Assembly: GCA_037576215.1 (NCBI GenBank)
Contig: JBANDB010000009.1
Span: 1,922,001 to 1,986,000, forward strand
Length of the DNA: 64,000 nt
From: Armillaria gallica
Lineage: Eukaryota; Basidiomycota; Agaricomycetes; Agaricales; Physalacriaceae
Direction of reading: 5' to 3'
The notes beneath the pieces are model-generated. The model saw only the letters and a list, made by a program, of their open reading frames with translations, did no database searches and had not been told where the DNA came from. This document shows, piece by piece, positions 1 to 11,759 of the stretch. Within the stretch, counting starts at the first letter, position 1. Each line of letters begins with the position of its first letter. Made by a program: the position numbers and the translations under genes.

Positions 1-2228
1 TTTTCATCAGTTCATTGAAGTACTGGTGGAATCTTCAGCTCTCTATTCAATATCTCTGATCCTAGATCTGGCTTTTGCTGCTCACAGTGATGTTGTACAA
101 GATTATGTTGATGTCATAGCCTGCATTGCAAAGGTGTGTCCATGACCCTAGCCTCCCTTGTCATTGATTAAACACTTCATGTAGGGAGTTGCACCCACAC
201 TCCTTGTTGGCCGTGCAGCAGCAGGACATACATGCCCCAGAGAAGACAGCGACAGAAGTACAGTGTCATCACTTCATTTCCAAACATCTTCAGCACACAG
301 CATGACGAGTTCTCAACTTGAAGAATCCACCGTTCCGAGCTCAGTCCTTGCAATGGACATTGAAGCTCAACCGAACTCGCAGCTAGCCGTATCCGTTGAA
401 CAAGAGACAGTAGTATCCACGACAAGTAGGCTGTCATTTTAGAATAAATTTGGACCGTCGTTTTTTTGTCAGTATCTTTTTCGATCATCGTAATCCCTAC
501 TTTTCTTTTTCGACCGGCTGTGGAATAGCATGTATACCTTTGTAATCCCCTCTGCCCTCTCTTCCTTCGTCTCTTTATGCTACACATGGTACTCACGAAC
601 AGCACGTCGTCATAACTATATTAATACAGATATTCCGTTTTTTGGATTCAGAATTTCGTCAACCACAAGTAAAGTATCAAAAAACACGGCGAAGGTATAG
701 GCCCTCTGGCCATCTCGACACTAGCAACGACTTGTATGGATTGTACGTCCTTTTCCCTTCCTTCGAGGAGATTCAGCTGTTTTGGAGGACAAAGGTTAAG
801 TATTCTGATGTGTTTCGGGTCTTCTCCGCGTCTGAGTAGCTGCAGGACGATCCATCTGCCAAGGAATCCCACCTACAACATCATTAGAGTATTTCAGAGA
901 GAGAGAAAAAGGACGACGTACTCTGACTGTGTCGCGCGGAGTAGAGACTCTTCATGAAGACAATCATGACGCTTGAGCCTGAGCGGGAACGTCATGACAA
1001 TTGTATGGACCTGGGATCGCAACTGCATTTTCCGGTACTAGTCGCGCTCAATACCCAGAGCGGGGTATACCAAGAATTCGGTAGCGAAGTGACTGGAATG
1101 TCCCTTTACGTCAATCCAAAGATGCGGAACGAAGTTGTATCCGGCGGCGATATTTTCTGCTGCGCTCGGCGAGACGAGGACATCGAAGGTGACGAAGGGG
1201 AATGAGGGATATAAGCCAGGTACGCTGTTGGTCCCGAAGAGGGTTGGGATGAGCTATATGTGACGGAACCGATGGTACAGAGCAGAAACGAAATCGCAAG
1301 ATTGTGGAAGAAGGAAATCAATGGTGTTGGTGGTGAGGAGTCAAGCTTCGGACTCGGGTCACTCGCCACATGAAGCGTGGTCCGAGTTTTCGCGCAGGAT
1401 CACCGGGACCAGTGACACGTCGTATACAGGACTGAGCACAGTGTATATGGCAGCATCAACCCTTGCAGATGCTGGATTGCCAGTAGAGGTGGCGAAGCGG
1501 GATGCCTATCTCTTCTGTACCGCTGGAAATGTCTTTCTGTATTGCATCAATGAGAGCTTGGATGTCGCAACGAGAGGACGATGGGAACTGAAGCTCATTT
1601 TCATATGGTAGCCTCCCCCATGAAATACATCTGCAGTTGTCTCCTCACGATGTCAAGGTCGCAAGGACATTGTAAAGTCGCACTCCCCCAACTCCTCAGG
1701 AGTATAAGCAAGGGGTGACAGGTTGGTACAAACGGACACATCGTATTGAAGAATCAACCGTGCTCCGGACGTGACGGGCTCGACTTTATGCTCCACGTCT
1801 GTGTAGAATGCCACGGCTTTGAGATTGATGTAGGGTCGGGGTTCGGAGGCGCCGATGATTCAGGAATGCATCTCGTTACCGTCGTGCTGAGATGGAATGT
1901 GCTGTCTCACCAGGATGTGGCGTGGAGGTCCTTCCCGTGGGTCGAGTCGCGGTGCCAGTCATAGTGTCTGCGCTTGTCGCACGCTGCGAGCTTGTGAAGC
2001 CGAACATCGACCTCCTTACCCACGAAGTTCGAACAGAGTCGTCTCTACGACAGTTTTGGTAGGACGATAGAGCCAATCACGAGCTGGGGATTCGGAACGC
2101 CTAAATGACATCATTTCAGATCATTCCTTCTTCTCCCGGGCATGTGATCAATTTTCTCACTCAGCGACTCGGACTCGACTTGACCGATACATTCCACGTT
2201 TCCTTCCCACCGAGCCTCTGTTGTAAAA
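1..2228. other. Left flank without a recognisable gene
   Basis: Only short open frames are present. The longest plus-strand frames are 954-1205 and 1321-1611, and an 87-codon frame lies on the minus strand at 1106-1369. None shows a motif I recognise, and no spliced chain joining them is convincing. Decayed coding sequence or a poorly conserved gene cannot be excluded. Confidence 0.5.
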
Positions 2229-2836
2229 ATGTTTGGAGCTGCAATAAGGTCTTCGGTGTGTCCTCATTACTTGTAATGATATCCCAATCCTTATATTCGC
2301 AGACGGGCTTGCTTCGGACATCGGTGACGACTGCCTTGACTTCTAGTCGAACAGTGAGCTGCCGACGTTTCCTATCCCAAGAAGTACGGTCGAAGATCCA
2401 AGCTGCCATTACCGAAACCCCAGTCGTTCTTTTCATGAAGGGCACTCCGGATTATCCCCAATGTGGTTTCTCGCGAGCCGCAATTCAAGTACTGGATTTG
2501 CATAACGTTCCGGCCGAGAAAATGAAGACGTTCGATGTCCTGGAGGATCAGGAGCTGAGAAACGCGATAAAGGAGTTTTCGTGCGTTACTGCGCCACTTC
2601 GACGTTACTCAGAGTGCTGATCACAAGGTTCACAGTGAATGGCCAACGATACCACAATTGTATGTCAAAGGGGAATTTGTCGGTGGATGCGATATCCTTC
2701 TATCGAGTGAGTGGTGGTACAGCTGATGTTAATATTATTTCTAATGTATATATTCGTAGTGCACCAATCGGGTGAATTAGAAAAACTTTTGGCGGAGAAT
2801 GAGGTCATCCCCAAGGTAGAAGAGTCTACGTCGTAG
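2229..2836 (+). CDS. GRX5: Mitochondrial monothiol glutaredoxin (Grx5 type)
   Basis: This gene encodes a 150-residue monothiol glutaredoxin. It has four exons: 2229-2255, 2303-2580, 2636-2706 and 2760-2836, with introns of 47, 55 and 53 bp. The active site PQCGFS places the single catalytic and cluster-binding cysteine at residue 63. The segments [19 protein letters not shown] and SMHQSGEL are the typical glutathione-binding and C-terminal parts of the family. The first 35 residues are rich in Ser, Thr and Arg with no acidic residue, which fits a mitochondrial presequence. Family knowledge: Grx5 receives [2Fe-2S] clusters from the Isu scaffold with help of mitochondrial Hsp70 and passes them on. 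The start was chosen because exon 1 splices in frame through a consensus GTGTGT donor. It converges on ZIM17, with about 100 bp between the stop codons. Confidence 0.93.
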
Positions 2837-2938
2837 AATTTGTTGTCGCCCTCGTTCGTACACTATCACTGTAAATGACGAGATTAGTCGACCCGCAGAG
2901 CTTCTAATATAATTCGTACTCACCTCATGCACCCAACC

Positions 2939-3497
2939 TTACTCATTGACGTACTCAATATCACCATCCATTCCTACTCGTCCGTACTTCACTTTCTCTC
3001 CACGGGCTTTCACCAGGTCCTCAATGGTCCGTAGTTTCCCATCTTCGGTGCCCTCTTTGAACCAGCCGAGATGATCAGCAATGAGATGCCTAGAAAGAAC
3101 TCCGTTAGAGCAGAGACCTCATTTCTTTGTGAAGTATCACGCACCGGTTCTCACAGCCTGGGCACTGGACAATGACAATCCCCTTCGTGTACGCACGCTT
3201 CGAAAATTCATGCGAAGAGCGTGTGCCGCAATCCTTCACGGTGCATGTAAAAGTCATGGACAGCCGCGGCTCCATGGCTTCAGGAAGCTTCTGGGAGGTG
3301 ACTGTCTCTGTAGACGATGTTATAGGCGTAGAGTAGTGTCGTGAGTTTAGGAATGGAGACGCCATTTGCAGACGAGATCCCCCCAGTCGTAGACGAAACA
3401 TAACTTTGACGTTTGCAGGGAGAGATGCATGAGGGACAAGGAGACTTCGAAGAGGAGGCGGTATTCCTGTATTTCGAAACAGCCTAGACGGTAGCAT
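2939..3497 (-). CDS. ZIM17: Zim17/DNLZ-type zinc finger protein, mitochondrial Hsp70 escort
   Basis: Two exons, 3145-3497 and 2939-3089, with a 55 bp intron, give 167 residues. The DNL zinc ribbon is clear: cysteines at residues 85, 90, 112 and 115 in CTVKDC and CPGC, followed by RHLIADHLGWF. The C-terminus also matches the family, with IEDLVKARGEKVKYG. The N-terminal 75 residues are basic and Ser-rich, as expected for a matrix-targeting sequence. Family knowledge: Zim17/Tim15/Hep1 keeps mitochondrial Hsp70 soluble, so it supports protein import and Fe-S cluster biogenesis. I chose the ATG at 3497 because it opens with a presequence-like MLPSRLFRN. An in-frame ATG at 3611 would add 38 residues. 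The neighbour GRX5 depends on the same Hsp70 system. Confidence 0.92.
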
Positions 3498-5181
3498 CGC
3501 AGTAATCGACAGTTGTCGAAAAAAGACAAACTGAGTGAGAAGAAAGTCCGCTGATGCACGAGGCACCCTCCGGGCCGAATATGGCCGACTGTACATTTCA
3601 CTTGTGCGCAAAGGAAATGTGTACTACCGGATTTCCTTTCTTTCCATGTAGTAGTGGCACTGAGAATTTTTTAAACAGGTTCCATCCGGTCAGAAACAGA
3701 ATTACCCCCGCCAACATCTGATTTCTACCGGATAGAAACACGTCCGAGTCTAAGGAAACGATTTCAGCTCCGCGAACCATTTCCGTCAAATTTCCTTCTG
3801 GCCTATTCAAGAATTATGGTTCTAACCAACTCGAGAGAATTTCAGGGTTACTTGTTGACGTTGATGCATGATGTATTTCGTTTCTCTCGTTTTCGCTGAA
3901 GCAATGATATATAAATCTCAGCGCTGGTATGACCGTAAATGACTCACTCTCACTCACTATTCGTCTTTATCAACATCGCTTCGTGTGTCTTCCGCCGCCG
4001 CCTATCATCGGCATGCGTTGACATTCCCACCCGGCCGCGCCGTAGACGCTTCGCTTAGATGCTCATACAAATTGAAATTGAACGGAGACTTCTGATGACT
4101 CACACCTTTCTTCGGGTCAGAAAATGGTCTGCACTGGTCTTTCACCTGATATCATGTTTCCCCCCCCTCTCTGATAAGCGACCAGGTACAAGGCATCAGT
4201 GAGTGAATTGTTTCGATTCGCATCGGGCCCGGTTTTTTTTTCAATAGTTCTAGGTTCTGTGGCATGTGCTCTGCCCAAGGTGATTCTGAGTCGCCGTCGC
4301 CACGTCGTCGGCCAGAAAAAGAAGACGCGGTGTCCTGTAGCTCGCAGCATTCTGTTCATATGGTATACGTTAGTAACATTGGGTCGGTACATTTCTTGGG
4401 CCGTTCTAGCGCTGCATTAACCAGGAACTCAAGTCTCGACACAGGATGTATCCGAGAGTATTCACTTGGTGGCCGCCGTAAGCTCCTTCCCAAGGTGTCT
4501 GAGGTACTGGAGTATTCATCTCCGGTAGTAAATTCCGTTTTTCGTATAGAATGGGGACAGTCCACCGCTGTCATGGTGTGGACGAGGCTAGGCCTGTTGC
4601 ACATTGCCATGCGCAGAGAAGCAAGGTCACCACTGACTACATGCGATGGTATCGTGTGCACTCGCGGAGCCCACCTGGGGGTACTAGAAAGTTCTCGATT
4701 AGCATTAGATACGGGGTTGAAGCCGCCGATGATGACCAGCTCTTCTCGCCTCGACACTTCGATAAGAAGCATTAGATCACAGCTGAATTATGCACGAGCG
4801 CAAGCCAGAACGAATGGAGACGAGAAAGCTCAAATCGCGCCGGAAAATGATAAATTGTATTCGATGAAAATAATTTCTCAAAATTGCAAACCGCTTACTT
4901 TACTGCTCTCTTTCGACCTCTTCTACCGAAAAAAATAAGACCAAGCACGCAAAGAGGGTTAGCTTTAGGCTAGAGCTATTTATGTGCACATAGATGAACT
5001 GAGAAGCAGCCAACGATCAACTGAACACTCGTTTTGGGCGGCGGTGATTTCCTCATTGGGCCGTATGCCGGTTAACCATTAATCACGTTCAACCGCCGTA
5101 CCTCAGGTAACCTCACAAGTTGACCATATCCTTCATCTGTCGTGCTGCTCGGTGTATCCCTCTCTCCTTTTGAAGCACAAG
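3498..5181. other. Intergenic region between ZIM17 and the SDR pair
   Basis: A 224-codon frame on the plus strand (4264-4938) overlaps a 138-codon frame on the minus strand (4356-4772). Neither shows a recognisable domain or an intron pattern like the neighbours, so I do not call a gene. The last 200 bp are the promoter region of the first SDR gene. Confidence 0.45.
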
Positions 5182-6083
5182 ATGAAGGTCGAAAACAGGA
5201 CATTCATTGTTTCCGGTGGGTTAGTAGCATACAATTTACCTCCAAAACGTTTCATTCACAGATGATCATCTAAACAGTTCATCTGGACTTGGTCTCGCCA
5301 CAGTGCAAGATTTGCTCAATTCCAAGGCATATGTCTCGATAGTTGACCGTACACCTCCCCCCTCTGACGTGGCTGTCAATGCTATTGTCGCGTACTTCCA
5401 AACGGACATCACTGAGCTCGCCGAAATTGAACGTGCAGTGGAACAGACCGTGTCATGGACCAAGAAGACTGGGGCTCCACTGGGCGGGGTGATTAATTGC
5501 GCTGGCGTCGCCACGGCCGCCAAAATTCTCGATGCGAATAACGAGCCTCATGTTCTGGATCTATGGGAGTTCACGATTGCTGTAAATCTCACTGGCACGT
5601 TCAACCTCACCCGGCTGGCTTTGAAACATCTAGTAGATGTCAAACCGGAAGGTGGTGACGGTGAGCGCGGAGTGATCGTGATGGTCGCAAGTGCAGCTGC
5701 CGTGGGTGACAAAAATCGTCTTGTGTAGATATCACGATGATAATATGTTTTTTTCGGATCAGTTTGAAGGCCAGCCGGGCCAAACGGCTTATGCTGCCAC
5801 GAAGGGGGCGGTCCGCTCCATGGCTTTACCTATGGCGCGTGACCTGGCGAGGCACGGTGTCCGCGTCGTTACCATCGCGCCCGGTGTGTTTGAGAGCAGC
5901 ATGACCAAAAGCATGCCGGAACGGACGCGCAAAAGCTTGAAAGATAGCGGCTTGGTATTCCCCCGACGATTTGGACTCGCAGACGAATTTGCCAAGACAG
6001 TCCGATGGGTACTGGAGTGTGCATACGTGAATGGAGAAACCGTCAGACTGAGTGGTGCAGGCCGTTTACCTGGAAAACTGTAA
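5182..6083 (+). CDS. Short-chain dehydrogenase/reductase, HSD17B10-like (copy 1)
   Basis: Three exons (5182-5219, 5278-5701, 5763-6083) encode 260 residues, the normal size of a classical SDR. The cofactor loop SGGSSGLGLA is at residues 11-20 and NCAG at 86-89. Catalytic residues are N116, S151, Y164 and K168, within YAATK. FEGQPGQTAYAATKGAV resembles 3-hydroxyacyl-CoA dehydrogenase type 2 (HSD17B10) proteins, which oxidise short branched acyl-CoAs or steroids. No targeting signal is obvious. The glycine loop is split by the first intron at a phase shared with the second copy downstream. The substrate cannot be read from sequence. The gene lies head-to-tail with its paralogue, 328 bp apart. 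Confidence 0.9.
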
Positions 6084-6411
6084 AAGGTAAGACCATTTCA
6101 AATATACTTTCTCACTTCACTTACTAGTTGTGTCCTGCAGCCTTCAGATGTTGACTTTGTATTATTACGCATGATGGTAATATGATTGCTGCATAGCCAA
6201 AATCGTCCCATATCCGGAAGTAATGCGTCCCTTTGGGAAAATTTGCATCATCGGAGGAGTTTTAGAACCGACCGCAACGCTGAGACCGTGGAATACCGAT
6301 CCAATCATAGCACATCTGACGGAAAGCATGATGGATCATGGCTCCTCCTAATCTGGCGTATACTACTTATACAGTGGGCATGCTTTTCGACGCGTCTGCG
6401 ATACCCCTTCG
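6084..6411. other. Spacer between the two SDR genes
   Basis: This is the 328 bp 3' region of the first SDR and promoter of the second. A 90-codon open frame at 6186-6458 runs into the second gene's first exon in another frame and has no domain. I see no other gene here. Confidence 0.5.
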
Positions 6412-7356
6412 ATGAAGATCGAAAATCGTACCTTTATCGTCTCCGGAGGGTAAGCTAATTTTGATGTGCTGACCGTCTTCTGTCCATTTTTTCCTGATCC
6501 GTTCGTAGGGCGTCTGGTCTTGGCCTCGCTGCAGTCAACGAACTTTTACGCTCCAACGCCTTCGTATCCATCCTCGACAAGGACATAACCAACGTCACGC
6601 TATCGCCACGACTACTCGCGCTCAGGACGGACATCACTAAGAATGATGAGATTTCTATCGCGCTTGAACGAATTGTGACATGGACGCAAAAGACCGGAGC
6701 ACCATTGGGTGGTGTCATCCATTGCGCAGGCATCGGTGTTCCAGGACTAGTAAGTGAGCGCTTAACGCAGCCATGTATTACGTCGTTTCTCCCTTGATTT
6801 TAACTCCGAAAATCCATATAGATGAATAACGTCAACGCCAGTCAAGTATGGGATGCAACCGTTTCGGTTAACCTATCAGGTACATTCCATCTTACCCAGT
6901 TGGCAATGAAATATCTGGTGGATGTACCTCTGTCGGAGGATGGGGAACGCGGGGTAATCATCATGGTATCCAGCTCGGTTGCCGTCAGTGTATGATCTCT
7001 TCATTTCTGTGACAAATGCTAATGCATCGATTTAGTATGAAGGACTTGTGGGACAGGTCGCTTACGCTGGATCGAAAGGTGCTATACGATCAATGACGCT
7101 ACCAATGGCCCGTGAAATGGCGAAGTATGCGGTCCGTGTAGTCACGATCGCTCCGTCATCGTTCACGACACCAATGACGGATGTTTTGCGCTCAAACACC
7201 AAGCAGGCACTGTTGGATAAGGCTGTGGTCTTCCCTAAGAGATTTGGGCATCCATCAGAGTTTGCACATACGGTGAAATGGGTGTTGGAGTGCGGCTACG
7301 TTAATGGAGAGTCAATAAAGCTGACTGGAGGTACGAGAACTCCTGTCAAGCTGTGA
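6412..7356 (+). CDS. Short-chain dehydrogenase/reductase, HSD17B10-like (copy 2)
   Basis: Four exons (6412-6449, 6509-6749, 6822-6983, 7036-7356) encode 253 residues. The layout matches the upstream paralogue: SGGASGLGLA at residues 11-20, HCAG at 84-87, and the catalytic Y157 and K161 in VAYAGSK. The first and last intron positions are shared with copy 1. The 72 bp intron after residue 93 is absent from copy 1, so an intron was gained here or lost there. Copy 2 is shorter by a few residues in the loop between strands 2 and 3. The tandem position and shared exon borders show local gene duplication. Catalytic residues are intact in both copies, so both are probably functional enzymes. The substrate is unknown. 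Confidence 0.9.
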
Positions 7357-8473
7357 CAATTGGATTGGGATATAGATGAGTCTCTCGGATTCGGGCATGT
7401 ATTTAATTTCAAGTTTCCGTCTTTGTGGTTGACACCCGCGAGTTATGATAGAAGAACACTGTTATGTATTACCTCACCACGTTGTAAACTCCAGTTTCAT
7501 TCCTATGGCCCCAGGAGTACGGCGTCTAAAATGTACGACGACAGTACCGGCACAGACTTCGATGTCCTTGGCTTGTGCACCTCAGGAGGAATCGAAGCGC
7601 TCAAAGTGGATTGGAAGGGGATATATATGGCGCTGCCTTCAAACCCGAGGGTTTTGGCAGTTCGGAACAGCAAGCATAATGTATCTTACGCTTTTCTGAT
7701 AAACAGATACGTTATTGAGATGAAGCACAGATCAGGAATAATACTCAATAGATGGGTACAATATCAACGAGATAAACGGGACAAGGATAATTATTCATCT
7801 GATGATGAGTAAAAAGGCCGTCTGGAGTCAATTGTATACCTGAAGTATGGGGACGGAAGGGGCGGCGTCAGTTATAAATGGAGAGGAGAAGCGAGCGAGG
7901 AGTTTCAGGCCGATGCTCCACAGATTTAATCACGAAGAAGTTTCGAGAGTTCGGAGGGGGGATTTGGATTTTGGCACTGAAGAAGGCTGCTGTACATGGG
8001 CGACAGCGCCAGAGGACGTAAGTCAAGGCGAAAAGGAAAGAAGCCTCGAACGACGCGTTAGAAAACACGATATTAACTTAATCATACTTATTGCGACGAT
8101 GAAAAAAGTTGACGTGAAACCCTGTGGTTGTGTCGGTCTAACAGTGATCCTTCTTGCTCATTCGTTTCACGAAAAGCTGGCAGTCAGTCAAAGCACAGGA
8201 AGGGGGATTTTAAACTCGTAGCAGGTCCAAGACGAAAGAAAGTCCCATCGAATCTGGGTAAGATACGCCGTTAAGGCGGTGTGCGTAATAAACAAGTAGT
8301 GATACTCTAGAGTGCGATGTAACATTAGCATCATCAATACAGCAATATACAATGTTAACTTAGAGAGCCAACGGAATTTAGCCTAGCAGCCATTCAAAAT
8401 TTTCTCTCGCGGGCTCAGCGCTGTCCATGAGTTGTCTGGGTCAGACACGGGCAAAATGAAGAAGCACAGTCGC
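7357..8473. other. Intergenic region with uncertain open frames
   Basis: A plus-strand frame at 7360-7812 starts only 3 bp after the SDR stop, and its first ATG is near 7531. A second frame spans 7847-8221. Neither has a recognisable domain. They may be 3' untranslated sequence of the SDR plus spacer. Confidence 0.4.
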
Positions 8474-11327
8474 TTACTTCCCAGCTCGCGAGCGTGCGGC
8501 AAGCAGAGGGTACGTGTGAACAGCAGGGCGTGGGGTCTCAGCATCATCTACCCTTACGGAGGCCCGAGGTGGCTGTACTTCCTCGCTGATATCCCGTTTT
8601 TCTGATTTGTACTTGGCCAGCTGCTTCGACGCCGTTGATTCAGCATCCGAGGGGGGATCGCCTCCGCGTAGACGCCGATAAGCCCTTGATCTACGCGTCT
8701 CAGTGGTGCTCTTGGAGGTAGAATTCGCTGCATCCGAAGTAGAACGGCTATGGGGACTGTGAATCCCGTGTAAGGTCGATGTCAACATGAGGTGATGGCC
8801 TGATATCCTCGTCAACAGTTATAATACCGCCGTCGTCGTCGGTGTCCGAAATCGTTGTAGGCGGAGGAGTTAGTTGCGGTTCGGGGTCGGGGTCATCTGA
8901 TCCCAAGACGAAATTTCCGAAGTTGAATTCTTCGGATTCAGAGGCGACCCCACTTTCACTGGCGGAGTCCGTCGAGGCTTGAGGCTTGGGTTTACGAATA
9001 GGTTTGGGTTTGGGTCTTGATGGCGGAATAGGATCCACGTTCATGGCGTCTGTGTTTTGCATCCTCTTCAGCATTTCCTCCTCTTCTCTTTCCTCCTGGT
9101 CCAGCTCAATCCGCCTCTTTCTTGCGCGCGCCATTACCATCAGGTCCGCAACGCCCATAACATCATCGTCCTTCTTCTTTCTCCCCACCCACCGCCATCT
9201 TCAGGGAACATGGCCACGCCGTAACTGGCACTCTCACGAAGGATTTTCACAGCTTTCGACGGTGAGACCCCATGTCCTGGCGGATTAATTGCGCTGCAAC
9301 TTCTGGAACGAGAATCCGCTGCGTGAACTCGTTGGGGGTCAAGGGTTTCACTTGGTCAGGATGAATAGACGCAGGCGGGAACAGGTTGAACAAAGTTTGA
9401 TGTATAATAACAGATCCCTGTTCCCCATAACTAGGCGCACGGAATATTAGATCACACAGACATATTGAATGCGGCAGATGACTCACTATCCAGGCTGAGT
9501 TTTCTCAAAGGTAGCAAACTGATTTTTCACGCCGGCAACAGCGCGTGAACCTTTCGCTTTGACTTCCTCCATGATCTCGGCCCAAAAAATGCTGCTGCTG
9601 CGGGCATTTGGATCCGAAATCAAAGCATTCAACTCACGCTTCATCTTCTGCACTCGGCCCTCTAATTTCACCCAAGCGATTTCCTTTGGCCATCCGTTGC
9701 GTTCTGCCTCTGGAAGAGTGACACTTTCGAAGCGGTGACGCTGGCATAGGGCGATAAAGGCCTCTAATGGCGCTTTTCGGCCCAAGGGATTCGTGGGACG
9801 AGGATTAGGTCGGGACTTTTTCACTATATTAGCGAGAAGTCGGCGCAAAAGGGGGGTGGGACGATCAGGAAGACGTGTGTCGCAATAAGGACAGAGCGTC
9901 TTAGGGTCGATAGAAGGATCCAGAAAGACTGCACGCGAATAAGCGGGGATGGTAATGATGCTGGGGAAACAACTCACTGGCGTTATCAGCGGCTGTGTCG
10001 TCTTCATCTAAGTCAGCGTTAGGAGGTGTTTTTAGGCTGTTCGCCGCGGTCAATTCATATCTCCGCCTTAGAGTTGAATGAAATCATACAGGTGCTCTCT
10101 TCGTTTCTTCCGTGCTTTATCGTCGTCACTATCTAAGCCATTGGAAGAGCGCTTAGGTGCCCGTGGTGTCACTTGAGGACTGAAGGCAACAGGAAATGGC
10201 TGCGGCCGTCGAGTGGGCTTTGTTTCATCAACACAATCTTCTCCTTCATCCTCAGAAGAGAGGACCCTCCTACTCTTCGACTTGGTGACCTCTTTGCCTT
10301 GGCTCTTCCCTTTTGTCGGTTGACTGACAACCCTTCCTTTCCCCTTTGCGGTGATAGTTGATTGTTGAGAGTTCAATGGGGACGGTAGAGGTAGTACTGA
10401 TATTTCTCTTGATTTCATTGGCTTCTTGTTAGTGGGCGTGCTCAATGGTGAGGGAAGAACCAAAGATCTCTTTGGAACGACAGGAGAGGAGAGAGGAGTA
10501 ATATCTGGAAACGGTTGGCGTTGAACGGTCTTCGACTTCGTCGCGGTCGGTGATGTAGGCCTGGACTGATTCTTCTTGTGAGCGCGGAGAGGGGAAAGTA
10601 CAGGATAGCTTTGAGGTTGTGGTCTCGTCTTCTTTGCCTTCTGCTTAGAGACAGACGACGCGCTGCCTTCATACGAAGACCTGCGCTCGCGACTACGAGA
10701 TCTTTCGGATCTTGAAGGACCAGGAAATTGCCGTGGTTGACGATTAGGACGCGTGGAAACATCTTCTTCCTCGCTATCCGAAGGAATGTTGATCGTTGGC
10801 GATGTAACGCGGTGCGCGGAGGCGGGACCGACGGTCCGAGTAGACTGAGAAGACGACGCTTTCGCTTTGCCACCTGAGCGGCCGTACGTCTTCTTCTGTG
10901 ACATTTCTGCACCAGAAACGTCTTCGGCAACAGACGAGCTGTTCTCCTTCGAGGGGCCATCCTCACTCTCCTGAGGCTTCTTCTTCTTCGTGAAATGTAA
11001 CTTCTTCAATTGTTCGGCTTTTCTTGGCAGGTATTTTGGATGATATTGATGAATTTTGCCATCTTCTGCAACAAAATGTTCGTCATCGTCTCCTCGCCTG
11101 GGTGAAGAGAGCGTATCCAACTGGTCCGGCGAGTCCTCGGAGTCTGTTTCGCTACTCAAGCGACGCGATGCCTTTCTTCCTTTGCCGCGTGTTAGTCCAC
11201 CCTTGGTGTAAGGGGTAGACATGTCTTCAAATGCTTGCTCCTTCGGTGGAACCTGTGGTCGCTTGTTAAGACGGCAGGCCTTGTCATTATAGACAGCTTG
11301 GTTTACGTCACGGTAGCGATTCTCCAT
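8474..11327 (-). CDS. RTC4-like domain protein with frame breaks
   Basis: Exons 10090-11327, 9978-10036, 9487-9928 and 8474-9430 encode about 898 residues if three single-base frame breaks are bridged. The first 430 residues are a Ser/Lys-rich disordered region with many PxPSP repeats. The following domain matches RTC4 (restriction of telomere capping 4): LCPYCDTRLPD, then RPTNPLGRKAPLEAF, CQRHRFE and GVKNQFATFEKTQPG, ending with SYGVAMFPEDG. The tail is acidic and Lys-rich, nuclear in character. Family knowledge: yeast RTC4 influences telomere capping, but its biochemical activity is unknown. Frame breaks lie at an A run (9254-9256, one base short), a G run (9183-9186, one short) and a C run (8752-8755, one long). 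A 70 bp intron could bypass the first two, but it would delete the conserved MFPEDG segment. Confidence 0.8.
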
Positions 11328-11759
11328 AATAACGAGGCAGCTTCGCCGTCCAAGAGGTAATCAGAGAAACCAGGCAGCAGGCATTTAGGAATACGACGGC
11401 AGGCAGATGAAGTGGAAGTCGGTGAAGTGAAGACGTCCATGAATTGAAATTCGCTCGAGTTCCCCACGTGACCGCTAGTAGATTACGTAACCTGCCGTGA
11501 CCATGAATGCGGCCATTACCAGCGGCCAAGTGTTCTGCGCTGTCCATGTCGATAATTCTGCGCTTCTTGTCGACCCAATACACGACTTTGGACGTGTAAA
11601 ATGACATGTTATGGTGCGTCTTGAAAATGGGGTACGACCGCCACCGGGGGGCTCTTGCCAAGCAAGGCCATACTGTGACTCAAAAAGGATCTTTCTGACT
11701 TGTTTCCCGTTCTGTGTTAACTTCTTGCAATCACCTCAAGTTTAAGCCACAGTCGAGAT
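11328..11759. other. Divergent intergenic region, RTC4-like gene and TPT1
   Basis: These 432 bp separate the start codons of the two divergently transcribed genes and should hold both promoters. A 117-codon minus-strand frame (11308-11661) overlaps the RTC4-like start and has no domain, so I treat it as chance. Confidence 0.5.

Noticed and set aside
4264..4938. Plus-strand frame of 224 codons
   Set aside because: No domain, no intron structure like the neighbours, and an overlapping minus-strand frame of similar quality. Coding status is not supported.
9190..9260. A 70 bp intron that would bypass two frame breaks in the RTC4-like gene
   Set aside because: Borders GTCTCACC and CTGAAG are possible, but the removed segment encodes the conserved SYGVAMFPEDG, so removal is unlikely to be correct.
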